From an uncultured Eubacteriales bacterium (GTDB taxonomy: Bacteria; Bacillota; Clostridia; Oscillospirales; Acutalibacteraceae), in the NCBI GenBank assembly GCA_949296825.1, contig CASFQZ010000099.1, forward strand, positions 1 through 36,129: a stretch of 36,129 bases of DNA, written 5' to 3'. The notes below the pieces were generated by a model. That model ran no database searches. It had not been told where the DNA came from and saw nothing but the letters and a program-made list of their open reading frames with translations. Positions within the stretch are counted from its first letter, which is position 1. Each line of letters starts with the position of its first letter. The position numbers and the translations under genes are program-made. This document shows, in pieces, positions 1-7,185 of this stretch.

Positions 1-1406
1 ACCGGGAAGATTATTATGCCGTAACGCTTCCCAGCTCCGGCCGTCTTACCATTGATTTCGATTCATATATCCAGTTTTATTCGCTGTTTCTCTATGGCGG
101 TGACGGCAAGGAGCTTTGGTCTTCCAGAGATAATGAATGGGTATCTTCCACGGCAACCCGTTCGGATACGCACACCATAGACCTTGAGGCTGCAACCTAT
201 TATATAAAAGTTAATGGAACAGACTATTGGGGTAACGCCTATACCGGCAATTATCAGTTTGCGGCAGCATTTACGCCGTCGGACGCCAATATCGACGAGC
301 CGAACAACAGTATTGCCGATGCGAAGACGATTGATTTTGATTCCCAGGTAAAAGGACAGATAGCGATCAATGACCGGGAAGATTATTATGCCGTAACGCT
401 TCCCAGCTCCGGCCGTCTTACCATTGATTTCGATTCATATATCCAGTTTTATTCGCTGTTTCTCTATGGCGGCGACGGCAAGGAGCTTTGGTCTGCTCAA
501 AAAAAAGAATGGGTTTCTTCCACTGCTACCCGTTCGGATACATATATCATAGACCTTGAGGCTGCAACCTATTATATAAAAGTTAATGGTATAGGCACTT
601 GGGACAACGCCTATACCGGCAATTATCAGTTTACCGCTTCTTTTGTCTCTGCCGGCGCCACTGTGGCAGAGCCGAACAACAGCATTGCCCAGGCTTCGCC
701 GATTTCTATCGGACAGCGGGTCAATGGACAGATTGCCATCAATGATCCGGATGATTATTATAAGGTGACGTTACCTGCCAGTTCCTCTCTTTCTCTGGTT
801 GTAAATTCTTATGTTCCCTCCATAAAGGTGGAGCTTTATACCGTAGACGGCTCCCGTCTTTGGGATACCGGATGGATTCGCTGGATTGAAACCACCGAAA
901 AGCGCGGCGTCTCCTTTGATCTGTATGAAGTGCTCCAAGGGGCTTCCGGCGAGTATTATCTGCGCATTTTGATGGACGACTGCACCGGTCTGTATCAGAT
1001 TTGCGTGGTTAACGGGGATCCCTCTTCTTATATCATTGATGATCAGATCATAACGCCGTCGGAGGTTCCGTCCGACCCTGCGACAGAGCCAACGGACCCG
1101 CAGCCCGCCGATCCCACCGAGCCGGAGCCAACGGAGCCTCAGCCCGCTGATCCCACCGAGCCGGAGCCGCCGGAGCCTCAGCCTACCGACCCCATCGAGC
1201 CGGAAATGACGCTGGGCGATCTGGACGGTGACAAGCAGATTACCTCCTCTGATGCCCGCCTTGCCCTGCGGGCGGCGGTCAAGCTGGAGACGCTGGACGA
1301 AGCCAAAACCAAAGCCGCTGATGTGGATAAGGACAACCAGATTACCACCTCCGACGCACGGAAGATTTTGCGCGTGGCGGTAAAGCTCGATTCCTTTGAC
1401 GCTTAA
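1..1406 (+). CDS. Secreted PPC-repeat protein with type I dockerin, 5' end outside window
   Basis: The frame is open from base 3 to a TAA at 1404-1406, giving about 467 residues of a longer protein. It contains one nearly full and two further copies of a 124-residue unit (372 bp period) with the DEPNNSIADA and NDREDYYAVTLP features of bacterial pre-peptidase C-terminal (PPC)-like beta-sandwich domains. A Pro/Glu/Thr linker (about 1060-1205) follows, then a type I dockerin (1206-1400) with two calcium loops, DLDGDKQITSSDA and DVDKDNQITTSDA. Dockerins bind cohesins on scaffoldins, so the protein is probably exported and attached to a cell-surface or cellulosome-like complex. The missing N-terminus would hold the signal peptide and any catalytic domain; none is visible here. 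A GTG at 663 could mimic a start, but the upstream frame is open and homologous, so it is internal. A hairpin terminator follows the stop. Confidence 0.9.
   Translation, partial: REDYYAVTLPSSGRLTIDFDSYIQFYSLFLYGGDGKELWSSRDNEWVSSTATRSDTHTIDLEAATYYIKVNGTDYWGNAYTGNYQFAAAFTPSDANIDEPNNSIADAKTIDFDSQVKGQIAINDREDYYAVTLPSSGRLTIDFDSYIQFYSLFLYGGDGKELWSAQKKEWVSSTATRSDTYIIDLEAATYYIKVNGIGTWDNAYTGNYQFTASFVSAGATVAEPNNSIAQASPISIGQRVNGQIAINDPDDYYKVTLPASSSLSLVVNSYVPSIKVELYTVDGSRLWDTGWIRWIETTEKRGVSFDLYEVLQGASGEYYLRILMDDCTGLYQICVVNGDPSSYIIDDQIITPSEVPSDPATEPTDPQPADPTEPEPTEPQPADPTEPEPPEPQPTDPIEPEMTLGDLDGDKQITSSDARLALRAAVKLETLDEAKTKAADVDKDNQITTSDARKILRVAVKLDSFDA
3..746 (+). repeat. 372-bp tandem repeat (PPC domain units)
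   Basis: Bases 3-374 and 375-746 are two in-phase copies. Their first roughly 115 bases differ at one position only (ggt/ggc). After that, differences cluster at a few codons. A third, much more diverged copy starts at 747. The array probably continues left of the window, which begins inside a unit. Confidence 0.9.
1103..1204 (+). repeat. 39-bp minisatellite encoding Pro/Glu linker
   Basis: A 39-bp unit beginning gcccgccgatcc is repeated at 1103, 1142 and 1181 (third copy partial). It encodes the 13-residue unit ADPTEPEPTEPQP between the last PPC domain and the dockerin. Such linkers vary in copy number by slippage. Confidence 0.8.
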
Positions 1407-1428
1407 AAGCTGCAAGAATAACAAACCT

Positions 1429-1475
1429 GCCGCCCAAAGCATTTGCTTTGGGCGGCGGCTCGTTTTGCTCAAAAA
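1429..1475 (+). terminator. Hairpin terminator after the dockerin gene
   Basis: A 12-bp perfect stem (1429-1440 with 1445-1456, GCCGCCCAAAGC and its complement) closes on an ATTT loop about 23 bases after the stop. The T tract after it (cgttttgctc) is weak. Confidence 0.75.
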
Positions 1476-1485
1476 AAGAATGGCA

Positions 1486-1514
1486 TTGCTTTTTTAGAGA
1501 AAATAAGGTATGAT
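1486..1514 (+). promoter_or_regulatory. Sigma-A type promoter for recQ
   Basis: TTGCTT (1486-1491), a 17-bp spacer and TATGAT (1509-1514) precede recQ by about 57 bp and lie just past the dockerin terminator. Confidence 0.55.
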
Positions 1515-1570
1515 AAACGGGTAAGAAGCGAACGCGTAAGACGGGATGCAGAGTCGGGAAGGAACGGCAA

Positions 1571-3406
1571 ATGGATAAATTTTCGGTGCTGAAACGATTT
1601 TTCGGACATACTTCCTTTCGGGAAGGGCAGGCAGAATTGATTGACGCCATGGTCGGCGGGCGGGATGTGCTGGGTGTGATGCCCACCGGCGGCGGGAAGT
1701 CCGTTTGTTATCAGGTGCCGGCAATGCTGTTTTCCGGCGTTACGCTGGTGATTTCTCCGCTGATCTCCCTGATGAAGGATCAGGTTGCGTCGTTGAAGCG
1801 GGCGGGTATTCCCGCCGCCTTTATCAACAGCTCTCTTACGCCCCGTCAGCTGACGCTGGTGTTTGAGCGGGCGGCGCAGGGGCAGTACCGAATTATTTAT
1901 GTCGCGCCGGAGCGGCTGGAAACCGAGGGCTTTCGGCGATGGGCGAAACAGGCAGAGATTTCACTTTTGGCAGTGGATGAGGCGCATTGTATTTCTCAAT
2001 GGGGACAGGATTTTCGTCCCGGTTATTTGAAAATCGCCGATTTTATCGATATTTTGCCGAAGCGACCTGTGGTTGCCGCTTTTACAGCGACGGCGACCGA
2101 TTTGGTGCGGCAGGATATTGAAGAACGGTTGCGGCTGTGCGACCCTTTGCGCGTGGTCACCGGCTTTGACCGTCCGAACCTGTTTTTTGATGTCATTCGT
2201 CCAAAAAATAAAGTAGATGCGCTTTTGCAGCTGCTGATTTCCCGCCGCGAGCAGAGCGGCATTGTTTATTGTGCCACCCGTTCTTCCGTGGAGCAGATTT
2301 GTCACTTGCTTTGTGATCACGGTATTTCTGCAACCCGCTATCATGCGGGACTGGAGGATGAGGAACGCCGCACCAATCAGGAGGATTTTCAGTTTGATCG
2401 CAAACGCGTTATGGTGGCGACCAATGCGTTCGGGATGGGGATTGACAAATCCAATGTGGGATTTGTGATTCATTATCAGATGCCGAAAAGCCTGGAGAGT
2501 TATTATCAGGAGGCAGGACGCGCCGGTCGGGACGGAGAAAAAGCGGACTGTATTCTTTTGTATACCTCGGCAGATGAGAAAACGGCGAGGTTTTTGATCG
2601 AAAACAGAAACAGCGAGGACCTCAATGCAGAGCAGCAGGAGCAGGTTCGACTGGCGGATTATGAACGGCTGCGGGCAATGATTTGCTATTGCCGCACAGA
2701 AAGCTGTCTGCGCGGGCAGCTGCTTTCCTATTTCGGGCAGGCGCACCCGCAAAACTGCGGCAATTGCGGCAACTGCCATAGAAAAGTGCGCCGGGTGGAT
2801 GCGACTAAAATCACGCAGATGATTCTTTCCTGTATTATGCGCATCAAAGAAAAAATCGGTTATTATGTCGGCAAAACGCTGGTGGCGCAGGTATTGCATG
2901 GCAGCGAAAACAAGCGCGTTCTGGCGTTGGGTCTGGAACAGATTCCTACCTATGGGATTTTGCAGGAACAACCGCTGCGCCGGATCCGTTTTTTGATGGA
3001 TCTTTTGGAAACCGAGGGGTACCTCCGTGTCGAGCCGCAGCATGAAACGCTGCGGCCGGGGCAGGCGGCGCCTGCCGTATTGCGGGGCGACCGGAAGGTG
3101 GAGCTTTTGGTCCGTGTTCGGTCGAAATCGGAAAATGAGACTGCGTTGCGGCAGCAACAAAAAAGGAAAGTGCCGGAACATGGCGCTTTGTATGAAGCGC
3201 TCCGGGCGGTGCGGTTGGAAATTGCGCAAAAGGAACGGGTTCCCGCGTATGTGGTGTTTTCCAATGCCACATTGGCGGATATGGCAAAAAAAGTGCCGCG
3301 CACCCTGTCGGAATTTTTAGAGGTTTCCGGGGTCGGCGAAATCAAAGCTGCCCGTTATGGTGCGTTTTTTCTGGCTGCGATTGCGGCATATGATGAGAAT
3401 CGATAA
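1571..3406 (+). CDS. recQ: ATP-dependent DNA helicase RecQ
   Basis: A 611-residue superfamily 2, 3'-5' DNA helicase of homologous recombination and fork repair. Visible parts in order: motif I PTGGGKS (Lys43), motif II DEAH (136-139) with the RecQ aromatic-rich loop right after it (HCISQWGQDFRP), motif III TATAT, motif VI QEAGRAGRDG, the zinc-binding Cys cluster (CYCRTESC then CGNCGNCH, about residues 370-405), a winged-helix RQC region, and a C-terminal HRDC domain (about 530-605). The length matches full RecQ proteins with a single HRDC domain. The ATG is preceded by GGAAGGA. The response-regulator gene starts within 9-18 bases of the stop, so the three genes probably share a transcript, which is an unusual pairing. 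Confidence 0.97.
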   Translation: MDKFSVLKRFFGHTSFREGQAELIDAMVGGRDVLGVMPTGGGKSVCYQVPAMLFSGVTLVISPLISLMKDQVASLKRAGIPAAFINSSLTPRQLTLVFERAAQGQYRIIYVAPERLETEGFRRWAKQAEISLLAVDEAHCISQWGQDFRPGYLKIADFIDILPKRPVVAAFTATATDLVRQDIEERLRLCDPLRVVTGFDRPNLFFDVIRPKNKVDALLQLLISRREQSGIVYCATRSSVEQICHLLCDHGISATRYHAGLEDEERRTNQEDFQFDRKRVMVATNAFGMGIDKSNVGFVIHYQMPKSLESYYQEAGRAGRDGEKADCILLYTSADEKTARFLIENRNSEDLNAEQQEQVRLADYERLRAMICYCRTESCLRGQLLSYFGQAHPQNCGNCGNCHRKVRRVDATKITQMILSCIMRIKEKIGYYVGKTLVAQVLHGSENKRVLALGLEQIPTYGILQEQPLRRIRFLMDLLETEGYLRVEPQHETLRPGQAAPAVLRGDRKVELLVRVRSKSENETALRQQQKRKVPEHGALYEALRAVRLEIAQKERVPAYVVFSNATLADMAKKVPRTLSEFLEVSGVGEIKAARYGAFFLAAIAAYDENR

Positions 3407-3415
3407 AGAAGGTCA

Positions 3416-4090
3416 GTGATAAGCGTGCAGGAGCGGATTTTACTGGTGGAAGATGACGCCTTTTTATGCGAGGGGCTGTATGACGTGCTGTGTCGGGAAG
3501 GGTATTTGCCGGATACGGCACCGGATTTGCAGCGGGCGCAGGAAAAGCTGAGCACCGAAGCTTATCAGCTGGTGATCCTGGATGTGATGTTGCCCGACGG
3601 CTCCGGCGTGGCGTTTTGCGAGAAGCTGCGGCGGCAAGGCAGCCGGCTGCCGATCCTGATGTTGACCGCCTGTGATGAGGAATATCAGATCGTGCGCGGA
3701 CTGGACGCCGGCGCGGACGATTATATGACCAAGCCTTTCTCGCTGGCGGAGTTTTTGTCGAGGGTGCGTGCTCGTTTGCGTCAGGGCGGCGGCAATGAAC
3801 CGGTGTTTGGCGGCGGTGTTTCCGTGGACCTGACCCGCCGCACGGTGACAAAAGACGGCGAAATGGTCTTTGTGACGCCCACGGAATTTCAGATTCTTTC
3901 TTGCCTGCTTCGTCATCGGGGGCAAATCGTGACCCGAAACGCCTTGCTTTCGGAAATCTGGGATGCGGACGGTAATTTTATTGATGATAACACGCTGTCG
4001 GTTCACATCAGCCGTCTGCGGGAAAAAATTGGCGCGGGGCATATCGTCACCGTGCGGGGCTTTGGGTATCGCTGGGAGGATGACATATGA
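3416..4090 (+). CDS. OmpR/PhoB-family response regulator
   Basis: This 224-residue protein has a receiver domain (about 5-118) with the acidic pair Asp13/Asp14, phospho-acceptor Asp56 (LVILDVMLPDGSG), Thr84 and Lys106 (MTKPF). A C-terminal winged-helix DNA-binding domain (about 130-222) carries the family pattern LSVHISRLREKI and VRGFGYRW. It would bind tandem DNA repeats when phosphorylated by the kinase encoded next, whose ATG overlaps this stop by 4 bp. The start is uncertain: GTG at 3416 is only 3 bases after the AAGAAGG site, whereas GTG at 3425 (VQERILLVEDD) has 12. No ATG start is available. A candidate target is the CTTAAG/CGTAAG repeat at 6417-6432. Confidence 0.93.
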   Translation: MISVQERILLVEDDAFLCEGLYDVLCREGYLPDTAPDLQRAQEKLSTEAYQLVILDVMLPDGSGVAFCEKLRRQGSRLPILMLTACDEEYQIVRGLDAGADDYMTKPFSLAEFLSRVRARLRQGGGNEPVFGGGVSVDLTRRTVTKDGEMVFVTPTEFQILSCLLRHRGQIVTRNALLSEIWDADGNFIDDNTLSVHISRLREKIGAGHIVTVRGFGYRWEDDI

Positions 4091-4989
4091 GTACGCTCGG
4101 TTGGGTGTTTGCGGCGCTGTGCGGGGTGTTTTTGCTTCTTAGCGCGATTGGTTTTGCCCTTTGGGGACGAGATCGCCGACGTCTTCGCCGATTGACGGAG
4201 CAGACGCAGCAATTTTTGATGACCGGTGAGCATCTTCACTACAGCACCGACGACGATGCTTTTGCACCGCTGCAAAATGCTCTTTGCGACCTGGAGGATC
4301 GGGTGCTGTTGGAGCAGAGTCATATGGTGGAGGCGTTGCGCCGGAATGCTGCGCTGATCTCCGATATCTCCCATCAGCTTAAAACGCCGTTGGCGGGTAT
4401 TCGGCTATATTGCGAAATGGCGGAGAGCGGCGAAACGATATATCGGCAAAAACAGCTGCGGCTGGTAGAAAAAATGGAGCGGCTGATTTCCGGTTTGCTT
4501 CGGTTGGAAAAATTGCGTTCGGATGCTTATGTGATGCATTTTGCGCCGCATGATATGGCAAATCTTTTGCGGGAGGTTGTGCGGGAACTGTATCCGCTTT
4601 TTCCGGAAAAGCGGATTTGTGTCACCGGCAGCTGTATGCTACGCTGCGACGGCGCGTGGCTTTCGGAGGCGGTCGGGAATCTGGTCAAAAATGCTTGTGA
4701 GCATACCGCGCCCGACGGGCAGGTCATGGTCCGCTGCGAAAAAAGCGAGCGGGCGGTACTGCTGCAAATCGAAGACGACGGCGGCGGCGTGGAGGCGAAG
4801 GAGCTGCCGCTGCTGTTTTATCGTTTTCACCGTACCGAAAACGCCTCTCCCGACAGCGCCGGATTGGGTATGGCAATCGCTAAAGCCATTGTTGAAAAAC
4901 ATCATGGCACCATCGGAGCCGAAAACGGTGAAAGAGGGCTGCGCGTCACCATCTGCCTTCCGGTTTTGGAGGGAACAGAGAAGATATAA
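4087..4989 (+). CDS. Sensor histidine kinase (single N-terminal membrane helix)
   Basis: A 300-residue kinase with one clear hydrophobic helix (about 4-27) and essentially no extracellular sensor domain. Next come a short HAMP-like linker, the dimerisation/H-box DISHQLKTPL with His96, N-box NLVKNACEHT, G1 box DDGGG and G2 box GLGMAIAKAIVEKHHG. The absence of an external loop resembles intramembrane-sensing kinases, which detect envelope stress through a partner ABC transporter; this is inference, as those usually have two helices. It overlaps the regulator gene by ATGA, so the two are translationally coupled. The FtsX-type ABC operon 1.5 kb downstream is the obvious candidate partner. A strong hairpin ends the transcript. 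Confidence 0.93.
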   Translation: MSTLGWVFAALCGVFLLLSAIGFALWGRDRRRLRRLTEQTQQFLMTGEHLHYSTDDDAFAPLQNALCDLEDRVLLEQSHMVEALRRNAALISDISHQLKTPLAGIRLYCEMAESGETIYRQKQLRLVEKMERLISGLLRLEKLRSDAYVMHFAPHDMANLLREVVRELYPLFPEKRICVTGSCMLRCDGAWLSEAVGNLVKNACEHTAPDGQVMVRCEKSERAVLLQIEDDGGGVEAKELPLLFYRFHRTENASPDSAGLGMAIAKAIVEKHHGTIGAENGERGLRVTICLPVLEGTEKI

Positions 4990-5057
4990 GAAAAGGGATG
5001 TTGCATTTAGGTGTAGACCGAAAAGTAAATTTATTTTATCCTTATTAAACTAAAAGA

Positions 5058-5109
5058 GGACTGTCGCACACAAAAGCTTTTTTCTGCATCCATTTGTGTG
5101 TAACAGTCC
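5058..5109. terminator. Bidirectional terminator between histidine kinase and MFS gene
   Basis: GGACTGT plus CACACAAA (5058-5074) pair with TTTGTGTG plus ACAGTCC (5093-5109), with a 2-bp internal mismatch. T-rich DNA follows on both strands. It lies between convergent genes, 69 bp past the kinase stop. The long arms and compact size would also fit a small dispersed palindromic element; a copy search would decide. Confidence 0.75.
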
Positions 5110-5166
5110 ATATTTTATTCTTTTGCTTTTTCGGTTTGCTATATGCAACAGTTTCTTTTTACTGGT

Positions 5167-6342
5167 TTATGAGGATTGCGGTTGTTGACGCCGGAGATGG
5201 AGCAGACGGAAAATACAAAGCGTCATAAACAGGAACATACACAACAAAAACAGCGGCAAAATATTGGTGCCGAAGAAATTTGCCAGCACGCCGAACAACA
5301 CCGGCGTCAGAAGAATGCTGGTATAGGACAGTGCCATCTGAATTCCGATCATCGCCTGGGATGCGTCCTTGCCAAACAGGGTTGGCGTCAGATGGGTCAT
5401 ATTTGGAAAAATAGGACCGTTGCCCAGCCCGATCAGAAACAATCCAGCCACCGCCGTTTGTGGGTGGTCCGGTACAAAAAGGAGGACAATGGCGGCAAGA
5501 ATGATCCCTTGTCCCGCCGCGATAATTTTCCACGGGGACAGCTTCAGATTGAGCAGACCGGAGAAAAAGCGCCCGACGGTCAGCCCCAGAAAATATAGAG
5601 TGACCCGCGCCGCTGCCTCGTCTGCCGCAAAGCCGACACTTTCGTTCAAAAATGTGCCGCCCCAGACCGTACAGGTGGATTCCAGCGCACTGATCCCGGC
5701 GAAAACGCCGCAGACCGCCCATGCTTTCTGATTTCTCGCTATTTCGCGCAGCGGCACCACCCGGGGCGGCGTTTCTTCTTCTTTTCGTTCCTGCGTTGCT
5801 TTTTTCCAGAGAGGCAGGGTTACAAAGGACAGCAGCGCGATGATTGTCTGAAACAGAAAAATAATGCGGTAACCTTTGCGCCAGTCCATGGTTTCTCCCA
5901 GCGCCAGTGAAAGTACATAGGGGCTGACACTGACCCCCACGCCGTAAAAGCAGTGTAGAAAACTCATTTGCATGGCATTGTAGTGCAGCGCTACATAGTT
6001 ATTCAGCGCGGTATCGATGGAGCCGGCGCCGATGCCCAGAGGAACGGAAGCAAGGCAGAGAAAAAGAAAATTCGGCGCGAGCGAATAGCCCAAAAGTCCC
6101 ACGGCTGCCAGCGCAGTAGATAGGGCGGTGACCAGCGGCGTACCGAGCTTGTGAATGAGTCGCGCGCTGAGCAGACTGGCGAGGACGGTGCCCAGTGAGA
6201 TGATTACGGAAAGCACGCTTGCCAGAGAGACCGGCAGATCCCACTGGGCATATATGGCGGGCCATGCTGCGCCCAGCAGGGAATCAGGCAGTCCCAAGCC
6301 GATATAAAAGATATAAATAAAGACCAAAAGCAGTGTCGCCAC
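5167..6342 (-). CDS. Major facilitator superfamily transporter
   Basis: A 391-residue inner-membrane carrier with about 12 hydrophobic helices in two halves, separated by a charged cytoplasmic loop (about 178-200, KKATQERKEEE). The N-half has the MFS cytoplasmic-loop feature SARLIHKLGTPLV between helices 2 and 3. The pattern resembles the FHS/FucP-like group of sugar or small-molecule carriers, but the substrate cannot be read from sequence. The ATG is preceded by AAAGGAG. It stands alone: convergent with the histidine kinase and divergent from the ABC operon. Confidence 0.88.
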   Translation of the reverse strand: MATLLLVFIYIFYIGLGLPDSLLGAAWPAIYAQWDLPVSLASVLSVIISLGTVLASLLSARLIHKLGTPLVTALSTALAAVGLLGYSLAPNFLFLCLASVPLGIGAGSIDTALNNYVALHYNAMQMSFLHCFYGVGVSVSPYVLSLALGETMDWRKGYRIIFLFQTIIALLSFVTLPLWKKATQERKEEETPPRVVPLREIARNQKAWAVCGVFAGISALESTCTVWGGTFLNESVGFAADEAAARVTLYFLGLTVGRFFSGLLNLKLSPWKIIAAGQGIILAAIVLLFVPDHPQTAVAGLFLIGLGNGPIFPNMTHLTPTLFGKDASQAMIGIQMALSYTSILLTPVLFGVLANFFGTNILPLFLLCMFLFMTLCIFRLLHLRRQQPQSS

Positions 6343-6368
6343 GAAGATCGCTCCTTTTTTACCGAGCT

Positions 6369-6398
6369 ATTGTAGCATATATTTTCCGGTTATTTCCA
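6369..6398 (-). promoter_or_regulatory. Promoter for the MFS gene
   Basis: On the minus strand TGGAAA (6393-6398), an 18-bp spacer and TACAAT (6369-6374) lie 27 bp before the start codon. Confidence 0.5.
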
Positions 6399-6416
6399 GC
6401 ATTTTTTCGGCAAAAC

Positions 6417-6432
6417 CTTAAGAAATCGTAAG
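6417..6432 (+). promoter_or_regulatory. Candidate response-regulator operator (direct repeat)
   Basis: CTTAAG (6417-6422) and CGTAAG (6427-6432) are spaced exactly 10 bp, one helical turn, and end 10 bp before the -35 of the ABC operon. Tandem hexamers of this kind are typical binding sites of OmpR-family activators. The assignment to the regulator at 3416 is inference. Confidence 0.5.
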
Positions 6433-6442
6433 CCTGGCGTCA

Positions 6443-6470
6443 CTGACTTGCAAGATAAGCATGATATAAT
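6443..6470 (+). promoter_or_regulatory. Promoter of the FtsX-type ABC operon
   Basis: CTGACT (6443-6448), a 16-bp spacer and a perfect TATAAT (6465-6470). A start near 6477 leaves a leader of about 25 bases before ATG 6502 and rules out the upstream in-frame TTG at 6448 as translation start. Confidence 0.65.
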
Positions 6471-6501
6471 AAGGATGAGAAAAAGAAAGGGGCAAGGGAA
6501 A

Positions 6502-7185
6502 ATGGATATTCTATCCTGCAAGGAGTTAACAAAGGAATATTACAGCGGTGAAACGGTGGTGCGCGCCGTGGATTCCGTTTCCGTTTCTTTTGCGGCTGGG
6601 GAATTCTGCGCCATCACCGGCCCCAGCGGTTCAGGCAAATCCACGCTTCTTCATCTGCTGAGCAGTTTGGAAAATCCGACGAGCGGAAAAATTTTTTATC
6701 AGGACGCCGATTTGTCCGGTTACAATGACAATCAGCTTTCGATTCTGCGCCGCCGCCGGTTCGGCTTTGTGTTTCAGGCGTATAATCTGGTACAGGAGCT
6801 GACCGGGTATGAAAATATTCTGCTGCCGATTATGCTGGACAAAAAAAAGCCGGACGAGGCGTATCTGGAAAAAATTATCCGGATGCTGGGCATTGAGGAC
6901 CGGCTTGAGCATTTGCCATCGGCGCTTTCCGGCGGGCAGCAGCAGCGCATTGCCATTGCCCGAGCCCTTGCCAATAAGCCCGCCATTCTGTTTGCCGACG
7001 AGCCGACAGGCAATTTGGACGGCAAGAGCGGGCGCGAGGTGCTTTCGCTTTTGAAGTATGTTGGTGAGCAAACCGGCGTAACGCTGATTCTGGTAACCCA
7101 TGATTTGCATGTCGCAGAACAGGCGCAGCGGATTTTGCGGCTGGAGGACGGAAAAATCGTATCTCCCGAGGAGGGCACACAATGA
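6502..7185 (+). CDS. ABC transporter ATP-binding protein (MacB/LolD/FtsE type)
   Basis: A 227-residue ATPase with Walker A GPSGSGKST (40-48), Q-loop FVFQAYNL, signature LSGGQQQRIAIARAL, Walker B ILFADEPTGNLD and H-loop THD. The DEPTGNLD motif and the size are characteristic of the MacB/LolD/BceA group that drives FtsX-type permeases. Start chosen at ATG 6502, which has AAAGGGG at a good distance and lies downstream of the promoter. The next gene begins on the overlapping ATGA at 7182, so subunits are made together. It would energise the permease as a cytoplasmic dimer; the substrate is unknown. Antimicrobial peptide defence, lipoprotein handling or signalling are the usual roles of such pairs. 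Confidence 0.95.
   Translation: MDILSCKELTKEYYSGETVVRAVDSVSVSFAAGEFCAITGPSGSGKSTLLHLLSSLENPTSGKIFYQDADLSGYNDNQLSILRRRRFGFVFQAYNLVQELTGYENILLPIMLDKKKPDEAYLEKIIRMLGIEDRLEHLPSALSGGQQQRIAIARALANKPAILFADEPTGNLDGKSGREVLSLLKYVGEQTGVTLILVTHDLHVAEQAQRILRLEDGKIVSPEEGTQ

Noticed and set aside
1..746. CRISPR or other short-spaced repeat array
   Set aside because: The repeats are long, in frame, and encode protein domains without spacers.
771..1472. A 233-residue minus-strand frame opposite the dockerin gene
   Set aside because: It is an Arg/Gly/Leu-rich mirror of the Pro/Glu linker and dockerin codons with no ribosome site.
6448..6501. An N-terminal extension of the ABC ATPase from a TTG at 6448
   Set aside because: The TTG lies within the promoter spacer, before the likely transcription start, and ATG 6502 has a proper ribosome site.
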